Assembly: GCA_046484285.1 (NCBI GenBank)
Contig: JAWOBP010000088.1
Span: 29,722 to 93,721 of the forward strand
Length of the DNA: 64,000 nt
Direction of reading: 5' to 3'
From: CAZHCG01 sp046484285
Lineage (GTDB): Bacteria > Myxococcota_A > Polyangia > JAAYKL01
Within the stretch, counting starts at the first letter, position 1. Each line of letters begins with the position of its first letter. Below are positions 38,068 through 47,200 of the stretch, piece after piece. Under the pieces are notes generated by a model. The model was not told the origin of the DNA, ran no database searches, and worked only from the letters and a program-made list of their open reading frames with translations. A program made the translations under genes and the position numbers.

Positions 38068-38604
38068 TCAACGCTTGCGGCGCGGCTCGGAGCGGGTGGC
38101 CGGCTTGCGCGTCTCGGGGGATGATTCGCGCACGGCCGGGGTCGGCGAGCGGACGCGGGGCGAGCGGGTGCGATCGAATTCGGGCTGCGCCCGGTCGAGG
38201 GGCGGAGAGGCGCGGTGGACCGCCGCCTCGCTCGACGAGCCTCCACCGCCTCCGGAGGACTTGCCGATCGAGTAGTGAGGGCCGTGAGCCGAGTACACGT
38301 ACGGCACGCCATTGTAGTAGTAAACGAGGAAGTACGGATAGTACCACCAGAAATCGTCGTGCCAGTAGATCCAGCGCCCGTGGTAGTAGTAGACCCAGTG
38401 ACCGTCGTACCAGAGCCGCGGGCAGTCGCAGGCTCGGCCGTCCGGAGTCGGGCCGTTCTCGATCGGGGCGCCCGCGTACTTGCCGGCGGGCAGGTACTGG
38501 GCGACGATGCGGTCGTAGGAAGGATAGGTCCCGACGCGGGAGGGGCCGCATCCCCATACGGCCAAAGCGAGAACCGCGATTGCTGTGGCTGCGGCTCTGA
38601 TCAT
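38068..38604 (-). CDS. Aromatic-rich lipoprotein
   Basis: 178 residues. GAGGA precedes ATG 38604; the signal ends in LALAVWGCGPS. The middle is packed with Tyr/Trp (YDGHWVYYYHGRWIYWHDDF, WWYYPYFLVYYYNGVPYVYS), a pattern like the YXWGH-type repeats of envelope proteins. The C-terminal 60 residues are Ser/Arg/Pro-rich and basic. Function unknown. It is divergent from the LpxL-like acyltransferase with only 64 bp between, so the two may share regulation. Confidence 0.72.
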   Translation of the reverse strand: MIRAAATAIAVLALAVWGCGPSRVGTYPSYDRIVAQYLPAGKYAGAPIENGPTPDGRACDCPRLWYDGHWVYYYHGRWIYWHDDFWWYYPYFLVYYYNGVPYVYSAHGPHYSIGKSSGGGGGSSSEAAVHRASPPLDRAQPEFDRTRSPRVRSPTPAVRESSPETRKPATRSEPRRKR

Positions 38605-38668
38605 GATCGTCCTCTTTTTTTTCGGGGCGATTGGCCCGCCGAGAAAAGAATACCAAGGAGGCCCTCGG

Positions 38669-39559
38669 GTGTCGACCTGGATGCTTCGAGCGATCGCCTC
38701 GGCCGCAGCCCTGCTGAGCTGGAAGGGTGTCCGGCGGCTGGGAGCCTTTCTGGGCACGGTCTGGTACCGGCTGGTGCGTATCCGCCGCGGCGTGGTCCGC
38801 GACAACCTCAGGCTGGGCCTGCCGGGGCGCGCGGCCGATCACGATCGCATCGCGCTGGGCTGCTACCGGCACCTGTGCATCTCGACTCTGGAGCTGCTCA
38901 AGATGCGCCGCATGTCTCCCGAGCGCGTCCTGTCGCTGGTGCGTCACCGGGGCCTCGAGCACTACGAGCGGGCAGCGGCCCGGGGCAGAGGGGTGATCGC
39001 CGTGACCGCCCACGTGGGCAATTTCGACCTGCTGGCCTGCTCCCAGGCGCTGCGCGGCGTCGAGCTGGGCATAGTCAGCCGCAAGCTGCACGAAAGTGGA
39101 TCCAACCGATTTTGGATGGAGACCCGCGCGGCCACCGGTCTGGCGATTTTCTCCGACCGGGGATCGCTGAAGGAGCTGCTGCGCTGGCTGCGAGACGGAC
39201 GGGCGCTGGGCCTGGTGGTCGATCAGCGCACGCCGGCGGAGCGGGGCGGGCTGCTGGTCCCGTTTTTGGAAGAGCCGGCCTGGACCACCTCGACGCCGGC
39301 CGCCCTGGCGCTGCGCACCGGGGCCGCGCTGGTTCCGGTGAGGGCCCGGCGGCTGGAGGACGGGAGCCACGAGGTTCGCGTCGAGCCCGAGATTCCGCTT
39401 CCCGAGCGTCGCGGGGCCGACGAGGTGGCCCGGCTGACAGCGCGGATCAACGAAATCGTGTCGTGCTGGATACGCGAGACGCCCGAGCAGTGGATGTGGC
39501 TGCACCGCCGTTTTGCAGGCGTTCCGCGAGGAGAGCCCGGAGGTGAAACCCGCCCTTGA
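38669..39559 (+). CDS. LpxL/HtrB-family lipid A (or lysophospholipid) acyltransferase
   Basis: 296 residues from GTG 38669, which has AGGAGG 7 bp upstream; the longer frame from 38585 overlaps the divergent gene. The catalytic H-x4-D is in TAHVGNFD, followed by GIVSRKL and LVVDQRTPAERGG, typical of the family. It transfers an acyl chain to a lipid A precursor at the inner membrane. The short N-terminal helix (LRAIASAAALLSW) anchors it. The exact acceptor and position cannot be told from sequence alone. Confidence 0.92.
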   Translation: MSTWMLRAIASAAALLSWKGVRRLGAFLGTVWYRLVRIRRGVVRDNLRLGLPGRAADHDRIALGCYRHLCISTLELLKMRRMSPERVLSLVRHRGLEHYERAAARGRGVIAVTAHVGNFDLLACSQALRGVELGIVSRKLHESGSNRFWMETRAATGLAIFSDRGSLKELLRWLRDGRALGLVVDQRTPAERGGLLVPFLEEPAWTTSTPAALALRTGAALVPVRARRLEDGSHEVRVEPEIPLPERRGADEVARLTARINEIVSCWIRETPEQWMWLHRRFAGVPRGEPGGETRP

Positions 39560-39641
39560 GAAGCCGTCTGCTTGAGGCTACACTGCGACTTGATTCAGGA
39601 GCCGCCGGGGAGGGCGACGGGCGGTGCACGGAGTAGATCGG

Positions 39642-40538
39642 ATGAAGACAACGCCGATTTTTTTCCGCATCGCCTGTGGCGCGATGATTTCGGTGGCCTG
39701 CCTGGCCTGCGAGGAGGGCGGCGCCGGCGGCGAGTACGTGGGAACCTGGCTCAGGACGCGCACACTGACCACCAGCCAGGGCGCGGACGAGATCGAACTG
39801 GAAAAGGAGACGTGGGAGCTCGAGATCCGGGGCGACGGGACCTTCACAGAGGTGCACAGCAGGACGAACAACCCCCAGTCCGACCCGTTGGAGCCGCAGG
39901 AGCGGCGACAGGGGTCGTGGCAGGTAGAGGACGACGGGCACCTGGTGCTCAGCGGCGACTGGCTGGACATGGACGGGCCCGAGATGGACAGCCTGGCCGA
40001 CGTGCGCGACAACCTGTACGGCTTCACCCGCCGCGCGATGGCTTTCCTGGGGTCGAGCGGCGACCTCCTGTTCGTCGGTCCGGATGTGACCTACTTCACG
40101 GACTGGCCGCACTCCGAGTCCTACGATCTCCTTTATTATGATATGGATAATAGCCGCCTGTGGCGCGACTCGGCCGTGCAGCTCGTCGACGCCGACGGCG
40201 AGGTCGTCCAGGAGCGGATCGAGTCGGTCTCGTTCCAGGTGACCGGAACGAACGAGTGCAGCGGTCAGTACTCGTTGAGCGAGAACGACCAGGGGACCCA
40301 GACCACGCTGGATGGTGAGCTGGATACGTGTACCTACTGGCTGGAGGAAGGCGTGACGGTCGAAGGCGTCGGAGGGGGAGAGATCCAGGTCCAGGCCGTG
40401 CAGTTCGAGTACACGGTGAGCGGTTCGACCGACGTGGAGCGCGAGAGCTACATCCAGGCCGGCGATCATTTTCTGGGGCATCGCCCCGGCGAGCAGGCGG
40501 ACGCGCTGCGCAACTCCGCGTTCGTCAGGGTGAACTGA
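39642..40538 (+). CDS. Hypothetical lipoprotein, lipocalin-like pattern
   Basis: 298 residues. The signal ISVACLACEEGG contains two possible lipidation Cys. Start ATG 39642 has GGAG about 10 bp upstream; an in-frame GTG at 39624 is the alternative. The mature part begins EYVGTWLRTRTLTTSQG and continues in alternating strands (ETWELEIRGDGTFTEVHSR), suggesting a lipocalin-like or beta-barrel fold. No known family. It stands between the acyltransferase and the cupredoxin-like gene, all on the plus strand. Confidence 0.72.
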   Translation: MKTTPIFFRIACGAMISVACLACEEGGAGGEYVGTWLRTRTLTTSQGADEIELEKETWELEIRGDGTFTEVHSRTNNPQSDPLEPQERRQGSWQVEDDGHLVLSGDWLDMDGPEMDSLADVRDNLYGFTRRAMAFLGSSGDLLFVGPDVTYFTDWPHSESYDLLYYDMDNSRLWRDSAVQLVDADGEVVQERIESVSFQVTGTNECSGQYSLSENDQGTQTTLDGELDTCTYWLEEGVTVEGVGGGEIQVQAVQFEYTVSGSTDVERESYIQAGDHFLGHRPGEQADALRNSAFVRVN

Positions 40539-40593
40539 TCGCCGGCGGATATCGGAAAGCTACCGGGCGCGAGCAGCTCCGGAGGAGGTTCAG

Positions 40594-41397
40594 ATGCGAA
40601 GAGTGCCAGCACCACGTTCTTGCGCGGTCGTCGCGGCCTTGGCAGTCTCGGCGATCGGACTTTCGTCGGCGGCGACCGATTTGACGGGGAAGGTCGTGGT
40701 CAGCGACGAGTTTCGCGAGGCGCTGGCCGAGGCCGAGAAGGCCGAGGCGAAGAGCAGGGAGTCGTGCTACTGGAACGAGCCCAACGGCCTGATTCCCGTC
40801 CGTCCGCCCCTGGTGGATCCCTCCGCCGATCTGGGAATGGCGCTCTACCGAGAAGGAGCACCCGCTCCGGAGCCGGACGAGCTGTTCACCGTCAAGGTGC
40901 GCGCGGGCGGCCTGGCGCGTAGCCTGGTGCTGACCAGGCCGGGCAGCACGATTCGTTTCGACAACGTAAGCCCGTTCGATCACGAGCTGTACGTACCCGG
41001 ATTCGACGGATTCGAGCCGCAGCGACAGGCGCGCGGAAACTTCCGGCCGATCGCTTTCGGCGAGGAGAAGAGCTACGAGGTTCGCTGCAAGCTGCAGCCG
41101 CATTTTCGCGGCTGGGTCGTGGCGACGCCAGCGACGGAGATCGTGAATCTGAAGAAGAACGGTGCGTTCGAAGTCGAAGACTTGGAGCCCGGAAACTACA
41201 AGCTGAAGGTCTTTCACGGCGGCCGCTGCGTGCACGAGCAGGATGTCGAGGTGGCGGATGCCAAGCGGATGGAGATCGAGGTGAAGCTGTCCGCCCCCGA
41301 GCCGAGCGAAGGCTCGGAGCAGGAGGGCGAAGAGGGCGAGGAAGACGGGGACGAGGGCGAAGAGAAGGCCGGCGAGAAGGCCGAGGGCGGAAAATAG
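40594..41397 (+). CDS. Secreted cupredoxin-like protein
   Basis: 267 residues. A signal peptide (VVAALAVSAIGLSSAA) leads to a conserved-looking N-terminal stretch (SCYWNEPNGLIPVRPPLVDP). The middle has a cupredoxin-like pattern (LTRPGSTIRFDNVSPFDHEL) without a clear type 1 copper set. A carboxypeptidase-regulatory-like strand region follows (AFEVEDLEPGNYKLKVFHGG). The C-terminus is very acidic (Glu/Gly). It lies 36 bp before the MXAN_5187-like gene and probably forms an operon with it. Confidence 0.75.
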   Translation: MRRVPAPRSCAVVAALAVSAIGLSSAATDLTGKVVVSDEFREALAEAEKAEAKSRESCYWNEPNGLIPVRPPLVDPSADLGMALYREGAPAPEPDELFTVKVRAGGLARSLVLTRPGSTIRFDNVSPFDHELYVPGFDGFEPQRQARGNFRPIAFGEEKSYEVRCKLQPHFRGWVVATPATEIVNLKKNGAFEVEDLEPGNYKLKVFHGGRCVHEQDVEVADAKRMEIEVKLSAPEPSEGSEQEGEEGEEDGDEGEEKAGEKAEGGK

Positions 41398-41433
41398 CCG
41401 TTTTTACCGAAGCACACGCTGCAGAGAGGTCGC

Positions 41434-43089
41434 ATGTTTATTTCTCGATTCTGGACGTTGCTGCTGGCGCTGGTGGTCGGAGGGCTGCTGGCAGTCGTGT
41501 TTCTCGCCAAGGACGTGGTCAACCGCGAGCGCGTGGAGAATGCCACGGCCTTGCTCTACAAGGAACTCGACAAGGTGGATATCGCGCTGAATCTGCATGC
41601 GCGCAAGCGGCTCGACGTGTTGATGAGCGCAGCGGTCGATCCCCAGATACGCAAGATGCTGGCGCAGATTTCCGCCGACGAGGACAAGGCTGAGAAGCTT
41701 CGTCAAAAGCTGCTGACCGCCCTGCGCGAGCGCAACGAGGCGATGGGCAAGTACAAGGCCGACTCGCTGCTGGCCCTGGACATTCGGGGAGAGGTGATCA
41801 CTCAGGCGGGCGAGAGAGAGCGGCAGAAGGGATACGACCTCTCGGGTTTCCCGGCGGTGGACGCCGCCCTGCGCGGATACGTGCGGGACGATGTCTGGAA
41901 GCTGGGCAACGATGTCTACCTGGTCGCCGCGCGACCGGTGATCGACCAGGGGCGCTACGCGGGAGCCGTTGTGCATCTCTCCAAGGTCGACGACGGCCTG
42001 GCTTCCGACATGTCGGTGAGGGTTCAGATGGGGTTCTTCGCCGGGGAGGTGATGATCGCGGTCGGATCGCCCCAGGCGGAGGGCGTGGTGCGGGCGCAGT
42101 CCTCCTATTTCGGTCAGCCGCTGAGCGACGTGCTCAGCGCGAAGAAGTTCGTCGAGAAGGGTTACAGCGACGTCCATCGGATCGAGACCCAGGACGGCGA
42201 TTTCATGGCGATCTACTCGTTGGTGCGCGGCGAGGCGGCGAAGAACCAGGTCGGATACGCCATCATCACTCCGCTCGAGACGATGGCCGCCTTCACGGAG
42301 TTCTACGAGAAGGCGGGCAAGCAGGATATCGACGCGTTGCCGGTCACCTGGATCGTGGTGTTCATCGTGCTGGCGGTGCTGATCGGGTGGTTCTGGAACT
42401 GGCTCGAGGCCGAGCGGCCGTTGAGGCGCCTGCACAAGCACGTCGATGCGCTCGAGCAGGCCGATCCGAAGGATCAGCTCAACATCTACAGGTTTCGGCG
42501 TCGGACGCGCAAGCTGGCGGCCTCGATCAACCGGGTGCTGGACGCCAAGGTCAAGCAGATGCTCGAGGCGGCGGGACACCCGGGCAAGGACATTGATTCC
42601 ATCCTGGGAGGCCAGGACAAGGCGCGGCTCTCGTCGGCCTCCTTCAAGTTCGCCGAGCCGTCGGCCGAGGATATTCCTCCTCCGCCCGAGGAGGAGAGCA
42701 AGCCGGGCACCGGCAAGCAGGTGCGGCTGGGGAGCGGACCGCAGGCCAAGCCGGGAGGTCCGCCTCCGACTCCTGGCGGCAAGCCGGGAGGCCCGCCTCC
42801 GGCCCCGGGCGGCAAGTCGGGAGGTCCGCCTCCGGCCCCGGGTGGAGGTGGAGTCGAGCCGATGACGCCCGAGGAGGAGCAGAAGTATTTCCGGCAGATC
42901 TACGAGGAGTTCGTGGCGCTGAAGAAGAAGCTCGGCGAGCCGGTGGAACAGCTGCAGTTCGAGCGTTTCGAGACCACCTTGAAGAAGAACCGCGACACTC
43001 TCAAGTCGCGCTACGGCTGCGCTCGGGTCAAGTTCCAGGTCTACGAGAAGGACGGCAAGGCCTCGCTCAAGGCCACTCCCGTCAAGTAG
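41434..43089 (+). CDS. MXAN_5187-like membrane sensor protein
   Basis: 551 residues. TM1 lies at about 8-27, a large periplasmic Cache-like sensor domain at about 30-300 (DSLLALDIRGEVITQAGERE, GNDVYLVAARPVIDQGRYAG), and TM2 at about 307-327 (TWIVVFIVLAVLIGWFWNW). A HAMP-like helix and a Pro/Gly repeat linker (42750-42850) lead to a C-terminal domain (about 480-551: EEFVALKKKLGEPVEQLQFE, RYGCARVKFQVYEKDGKASL). That C-terminal domain matches what I recall of the Myxococcus xanthus MXAN_5187 family. There is no kinase or MCP output domain; the output mechanism is unknown. Confidence 0.8.
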   Translation: MFISRFWTLLLALVVGGLLAVVFLAKDVVNRERVENATALLYKELDKVDIALNLHARKRLDVLMSAAVDPQIRKMLAQISADEDKAEKLRQKLLTALRERNEAMGKYKADSLLALDIRGEVITQAGERERQKGYDLSGFPAVDAALRGYVRDDVWKLGNDVYLVAARPVIDQGRYAGAVVHLSKVDDGLASDMSVRVQMGFFAGEVMIAVGSPQAEGVVRAQSSYFGQPLSDVLSAKKFVEKGYSDVHRIETQDGDFMAIYSLVRGEAAKNQVGYAIITPLETMAAFTEFYEKAGKQDIDALPVTWIVVFIVLAVLIGWFWNWLEAERPLRRLHKHVDALEQADPKDQLNIYRFRRRTRKLAASINRVLDAKVKQMLEAAGHPGKDIDSILGGQDKARLSSASFKFAEPSAEDIPPPPEEESKPGTGKQVRLGSGPQAKPGGPPPTPGGKPGGPPPAPGGKSGGPPPAPGGGGVEPMTPEEEQKYFRQIYEEFVALKKKLGEPVEQLQFERFETTLKKNRDTLKSRYGCARVKFQVYEKDGKASLKATPVK

Positions 43090-43344
43090 CGGTCGCCTCT
43101 TTCAGCCAAAAAAAAACCCTCCGCTGGTGTCGTGACTCACGGCGGCTAACCCCGCGTCCTCTGATAGGTGGGCTCCGTTTTGCCGCTTCAGGCTTCCGAT
43201 TCGCGATGACCGGCCTGCACACCACGACAAGTGACAGATCCCTAGGGTTAGGTACAGCGGGATTCTTTTTTTCCTCGCCTTGCCACGTACACCCCAGAGG
43301 GTCGATACCAGTATGTCAGCTAGTCGGCCGACAGGCAAGCGCGG

Positions 43345-43373
43345 TTGACAGCTTTTCGCCATCGTCGAAAACT
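43345..43373 (+). promoter_or_regulatory. Candidate sigma70-type promoter of the GbsR/MarR gene
   Basis: TTGACA (43345-43350), a 17-bp spacer, then AAAACT (43368-43373). The predicted start of transcription falls at about 43381, exactly on the GTG used as start codon, and no Shine-Dalgarno sequence precedes it, so the mRNA would be leaderless. The -10 is weak (3 of 6). Confidence 0.4.
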
Positions 43374-43380
43374 CGGCAGC

Positions 43381-43998
43381 GTGGATTCGCAGCGAAGAAC
43401 GTCGCGAGCAGAGGACGAGAACCCGTTCGTCGCCGTGACCGAGGCGACAGGGGAGCTGTTCTCCAGGTTCGGTTTGCGGCCGGTGCTGGGCAAGGTCTGG
43501 GCGGCGCTCTACCTCTCCCCGGAGCCGCTCACCGCCCAGCGCCTGAGAGAGGATCTGGGCGTTTCGGCCGGATCGCTCAGCATGGGGCTGGCCGAGCTGA
43601 TGGAACTGGGGCTGGTATCGCGCTCGACGCCGCCGGGGCGGCGCTACTTCGTGTACAGCGCCGAAAAGGAGACCTGGACGCTGATGACCCGCATCTTCCG
43701 GGAGCGGGAACGCGCCCGGCTGGTGGAGATCCTGGACCGGGTGCGCCGCGCCGAGGAGAGGCTCGATCTCGAGACGGAAGGTGGCGGGGAGCCCCGCTAC
43801 GCGCTCGAGCAGGTGCGCCACCTGAGGGAGGTCGGCGAGTTCGTGATCGACCTGGTCGATGCGTTCATGGAGCGTACGCGCTCCGAGATCAAGGCGGCCA
43901 AGAAGTGGTTCGAGGTCTCGGAACGGTTCGGCGGCGAGCCGTTGAGCAGGGTTCGGCGCAGAATCAACCGCGCGCGCAATCAACGAAAAAGAGGATGA
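43381..43998 (+). CDS. GbsR/MarR-family transcriptional regulator
   Basis: 205 residues from GTG 43381. A winged helix-turn-helix fills the first half: GRPVLGKVWAALYLS-like RPVLGKVWAALYLSPEPLTA, then LREDLGVSAGSLSMGLAELM, and the wing SRSTPPGRRYFVYSAEKET. A long helical C-terminus (about 110-205) suits dimerisation and is highly basic at its end. GbsR proteins control osmoprotectant (choline/betaine) genes in some bacteria; the target here is unknown. A TTG at 43345 is an alternative start but coincides with the -35 element. Confidence 0.85.
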   Translation: MDSQRRTSRAEDENPFVAVTEATGELFSRFGLRPVLGKVWAALYLSPEPLTAQRLREDLGVSAGSLSMGLAELMELGLVSRSTPPGRRYFVYSAEKETWTLMTRIFRERERARLVEILDRVRRAEERLDLETEGGGEPRYALEQVRHLREVGEFVIDLVDAFMERTRSEIKAAKKWFEVSERFGGEPLSRVRRRINRARNQRKRG

Positions 43999-44208
43999 TC
44001 GACCCCGCATCCCGTTTTCGTCCACAGCGAAGGCGGCCGCCACCCAGTACTCGAAGTGCCCGGCAAGCGGGCCAAAAACGGTGGTAGGCGCGAAGGCGAC
44101 TTTCTACTATACTGCCGCGCTTGCGGGCGCCTCTCATCGGAGGATTGTGAACGAATTCCAGTTCCAAACTCGTTTCGAAGAGAGGATCACACACAGGAGC
44201 TTGTCGAG

Positions 44209-47200
44209 ATGAAAGACAGTTTGGACGTTCTTCGCGGAGAGCTCGAAAGGCTCTTTTCGCTCTCCGGTCTCAGAGATCTGTGCGGCGACTACCTCGGAAT
44301 CGATGCCGAGCAGGCCGGGCTCGAGGACGAATCAAAAGCGGTTTTCGTCCGGCGACTGATCGAATGGTGCGAACAAAACGGAGCGGCCGAGGCGCTCGCC
44401 GACGCGACGCTGCTGCTCAAGAAGGGGATGGTCGACCCGCGGGTCAAGCAGGTCTACAAGGGCCGCTACCAGCACGACGCGCCGGAGCAAGGCGCGGTGC
44501 CCGGCTGGAAGACGGGTGAGCGACTCTCCCTCGACGGCGTGGGTGCCGTCTACGAGTGCAGCCCGGCCGAGGGTGAAGGCGACGCGGGGGGCGACGAGCG
44601 TTTCGGCCTGTGGCTGATCCACGGCGAGCACGCTCAGGACGAGGCGGCGGTGCAGCGCTTCCTGGCGCAGATGCGCGCTTTGCGCCACGTCGACCACTCT
44701 TCGATCCAGGGCGTGCGCGAGGCCGGAAGGCTGGCGGACGGCAGACCCTACGCTGTGATCCGCTGGATCGAGGGCGATCTCGTGGCCGAACGGGCTCCGA
44801 TGAGCGCGGGCGAGGCTCTCGAGATCTTCGACGCGATTCTGGACGCGCTGGATGCGGCTCACGGCAAGGGGATCGTCCACTCCGACATCCGCGCCGAGAA
44901 CGTGCTGGTGCGCGAGCCGGAGCCGGACGAGCAGGAGCCGAGGGAAAGGTCGCCGCAGGTCGTGCTGCTCGGCTTCGGAACCGACAAGCTCTTCTTCAAG
45001 CCCGCGCCGCCCGGTCCGGGAGGCGCGCTGGCCGGCCTGGGGATGGTCAAGGCGATCGCTCCGGAGGTGGCGCGGGGCGGTCTGCCGGAGCCGCGCTCCG
45101 ACTACTACGCCCTGGGAGCTTTGTTGTACGAAATGGTCACGGGCAAGCAGCTCTTCGAGGGGCGCTCGGCCGCGGATGTGCTGGCGGCGCACCTCTTGCG
45201 CGACATACGCGAGCCCAGCTCCGCGATCGAGGATCCGATTCCGGGCGCCTTCGACGCGCTGGTCGGCAAGCTGCTGGAGAAGGAGCCGGCCAAGCGTCCG
45301 CGCAGCATGGACGAGATCCGGCGCGAGCTGGCCGAGGTCAGGCGCGCCGTGGAGGAGGCCGAGGCGCGGGCCGCGCAAACCGGCACGCGGGAAGACATCG
45401 AGACCTGGGCCGACGCCCTGATCGAGAGCCCCGGCGACGAGGAGATGCTCGAGGAGCTGCTCAGGGAGGCGCGACGTTGCAACGCCTGGGGAGCAGCGGT
45501 GGAGGTGATCGAGGAGGCGGCGCTCTCCGCGGACGACGCCGATGTCGTGCGGCGGCTCTACCTGGCGGCCGCCGAGGGAGCCACGCATCATCTCAAGGAC
45601 TACGAGAAGGCGAACCAGCTGCTGACCCAGCTGGTCGAGGCGCACCCGGACGACGCACAGCTCGAGGAGGCGATGCTCGATTTGCTGCGCGCCGAGGGAC
45701 GCTTCGAGGAGCTGGTGGAGAAGCTGGCGGCCAAGGCCGAGGCGATCGAGGAGCCGCTGGCCCGGCTCGGAGTGATTCGCGAGATCGCGCGGGTCTACGA
45801 GCGGGACATCAAGGATGCGGGCAAGGCGCTGGACTATTACATGGCCTGCCTGGCCGGCGGGGTGGAGGAAGACCTGATCGAGACGGTCGAGAAGCTCGGG
45901 ATGCGCACCGAGCGGCTCGATGAGGTGGCCGCCGCCTGCGGAGGGGCGATCTCGACCGCCGAGTCGGCCGGCGACGAGGAAGGAGTCGTATTCCTCTACA
46001 AGAAGCTGGGCATCTGGTACCTCGAGCACCTCGATCAGGCCGGCTACGCGCTGACCTGCTACCAGAAGGTGCTGGAGAGCCGGCCCGCCGACGTCGAGGC
46101 GCTCGAGGCGATCGCCGACCTCTACCGCGGCGCACAGCAGTGGAAGGAGCTGGCCGACGCGGTGGTTCGGATCGGCGAGATGGAGAGCTCTCCGGCCAGG
46201 AGCCGCGATCGACTGGTGGAGGCTGCGCGAGTCTACGAAGAGAAGCTCGGCGAGACCGAGACCGCACGCGAGCTGCTGGAGGGTGTGCTGGACGAGGACC
46301 CGGCCCACGCCGAGGCGGCGGAGTCGATGGCGCGGATCCTGGAGCAGGCCGAGGAGTGGAAGAAGCTGGCCGAGCTCCTTTCCCATAGCGTGGAATCGAT
46401 CGTGGACGAGGAGGAGCAGCTCAAGGCGCGCTATCGCCTCGGCGAGCTGTACGAGGATCGGCTCGACGACCTCGAGGCGGCCGGGGAGCAGTACACCTCA
46501 GCTTTGGAGATCGATTCCAGGCACATGGACTCGATCAAGGGCTTGGAACGCGTCTACGCGCGTCGGGGAGACTCGGTGGGCCTGCGGGACAACCTGCAAG
46601 CGCAGCTGGAGCTGGCCGTCACGCCGCGGCAACGGCTGTTGCTGCTCGAGCGGCTCGCCGAGCTCCACGAGGAGGAGTTCCGCGAGGAAGCCGAGGCGAT
46701 CGAGTGCTACCGCCAGATCCTGGAGGTCGATCCCGAGCACGGATCGGCGCTGATCGCCCTTACGCGTCTTTTCCGTCGCAGCAAGGATTACGAGGACCTG
46801 GTGGATATCCTCCAGCGGCGGGCCGAGGCGGCCGAGGAGGAGGAGGAAAAGCGGGATCTGCTGCGCGAGCGTGCGGAGGTGATCCGCGAGGACATCGGAG
46901 ACGTTCAGCGGGCGGCCGAGGCCTTCCAGGCCGTGGCCTCGCTGGGAGTCGACGACGCGCTGGAGACGCTGGCGCGGACGCAGGAGGAGGCCGGCGACTA
47001 CGCGGCCGCGGTGGAGACCGTGGACAAGATGCTCGCGGCGGCCGAGGAGACCCAGCAGAAGATAGCGCTGTTGATGCGCAAGGCCGGACTGCAGTGCGAT
47101 CGGCTCGAGGAGCGGAGCGAGGCGGTCGCCACGCTGCGCAAGGCGCGCGACACGGCACCCGAGGACCGGGATGTGATCGAGGAGCTGGCCCGCGTCTACC

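Noticed and set aside
44332..46386. 684-codon minus-strand frame inside the EAD-pseudokinase-TPR gene
   Set aside because: A shadow frame generated by GC-rich third positions of the plus-strand gene.
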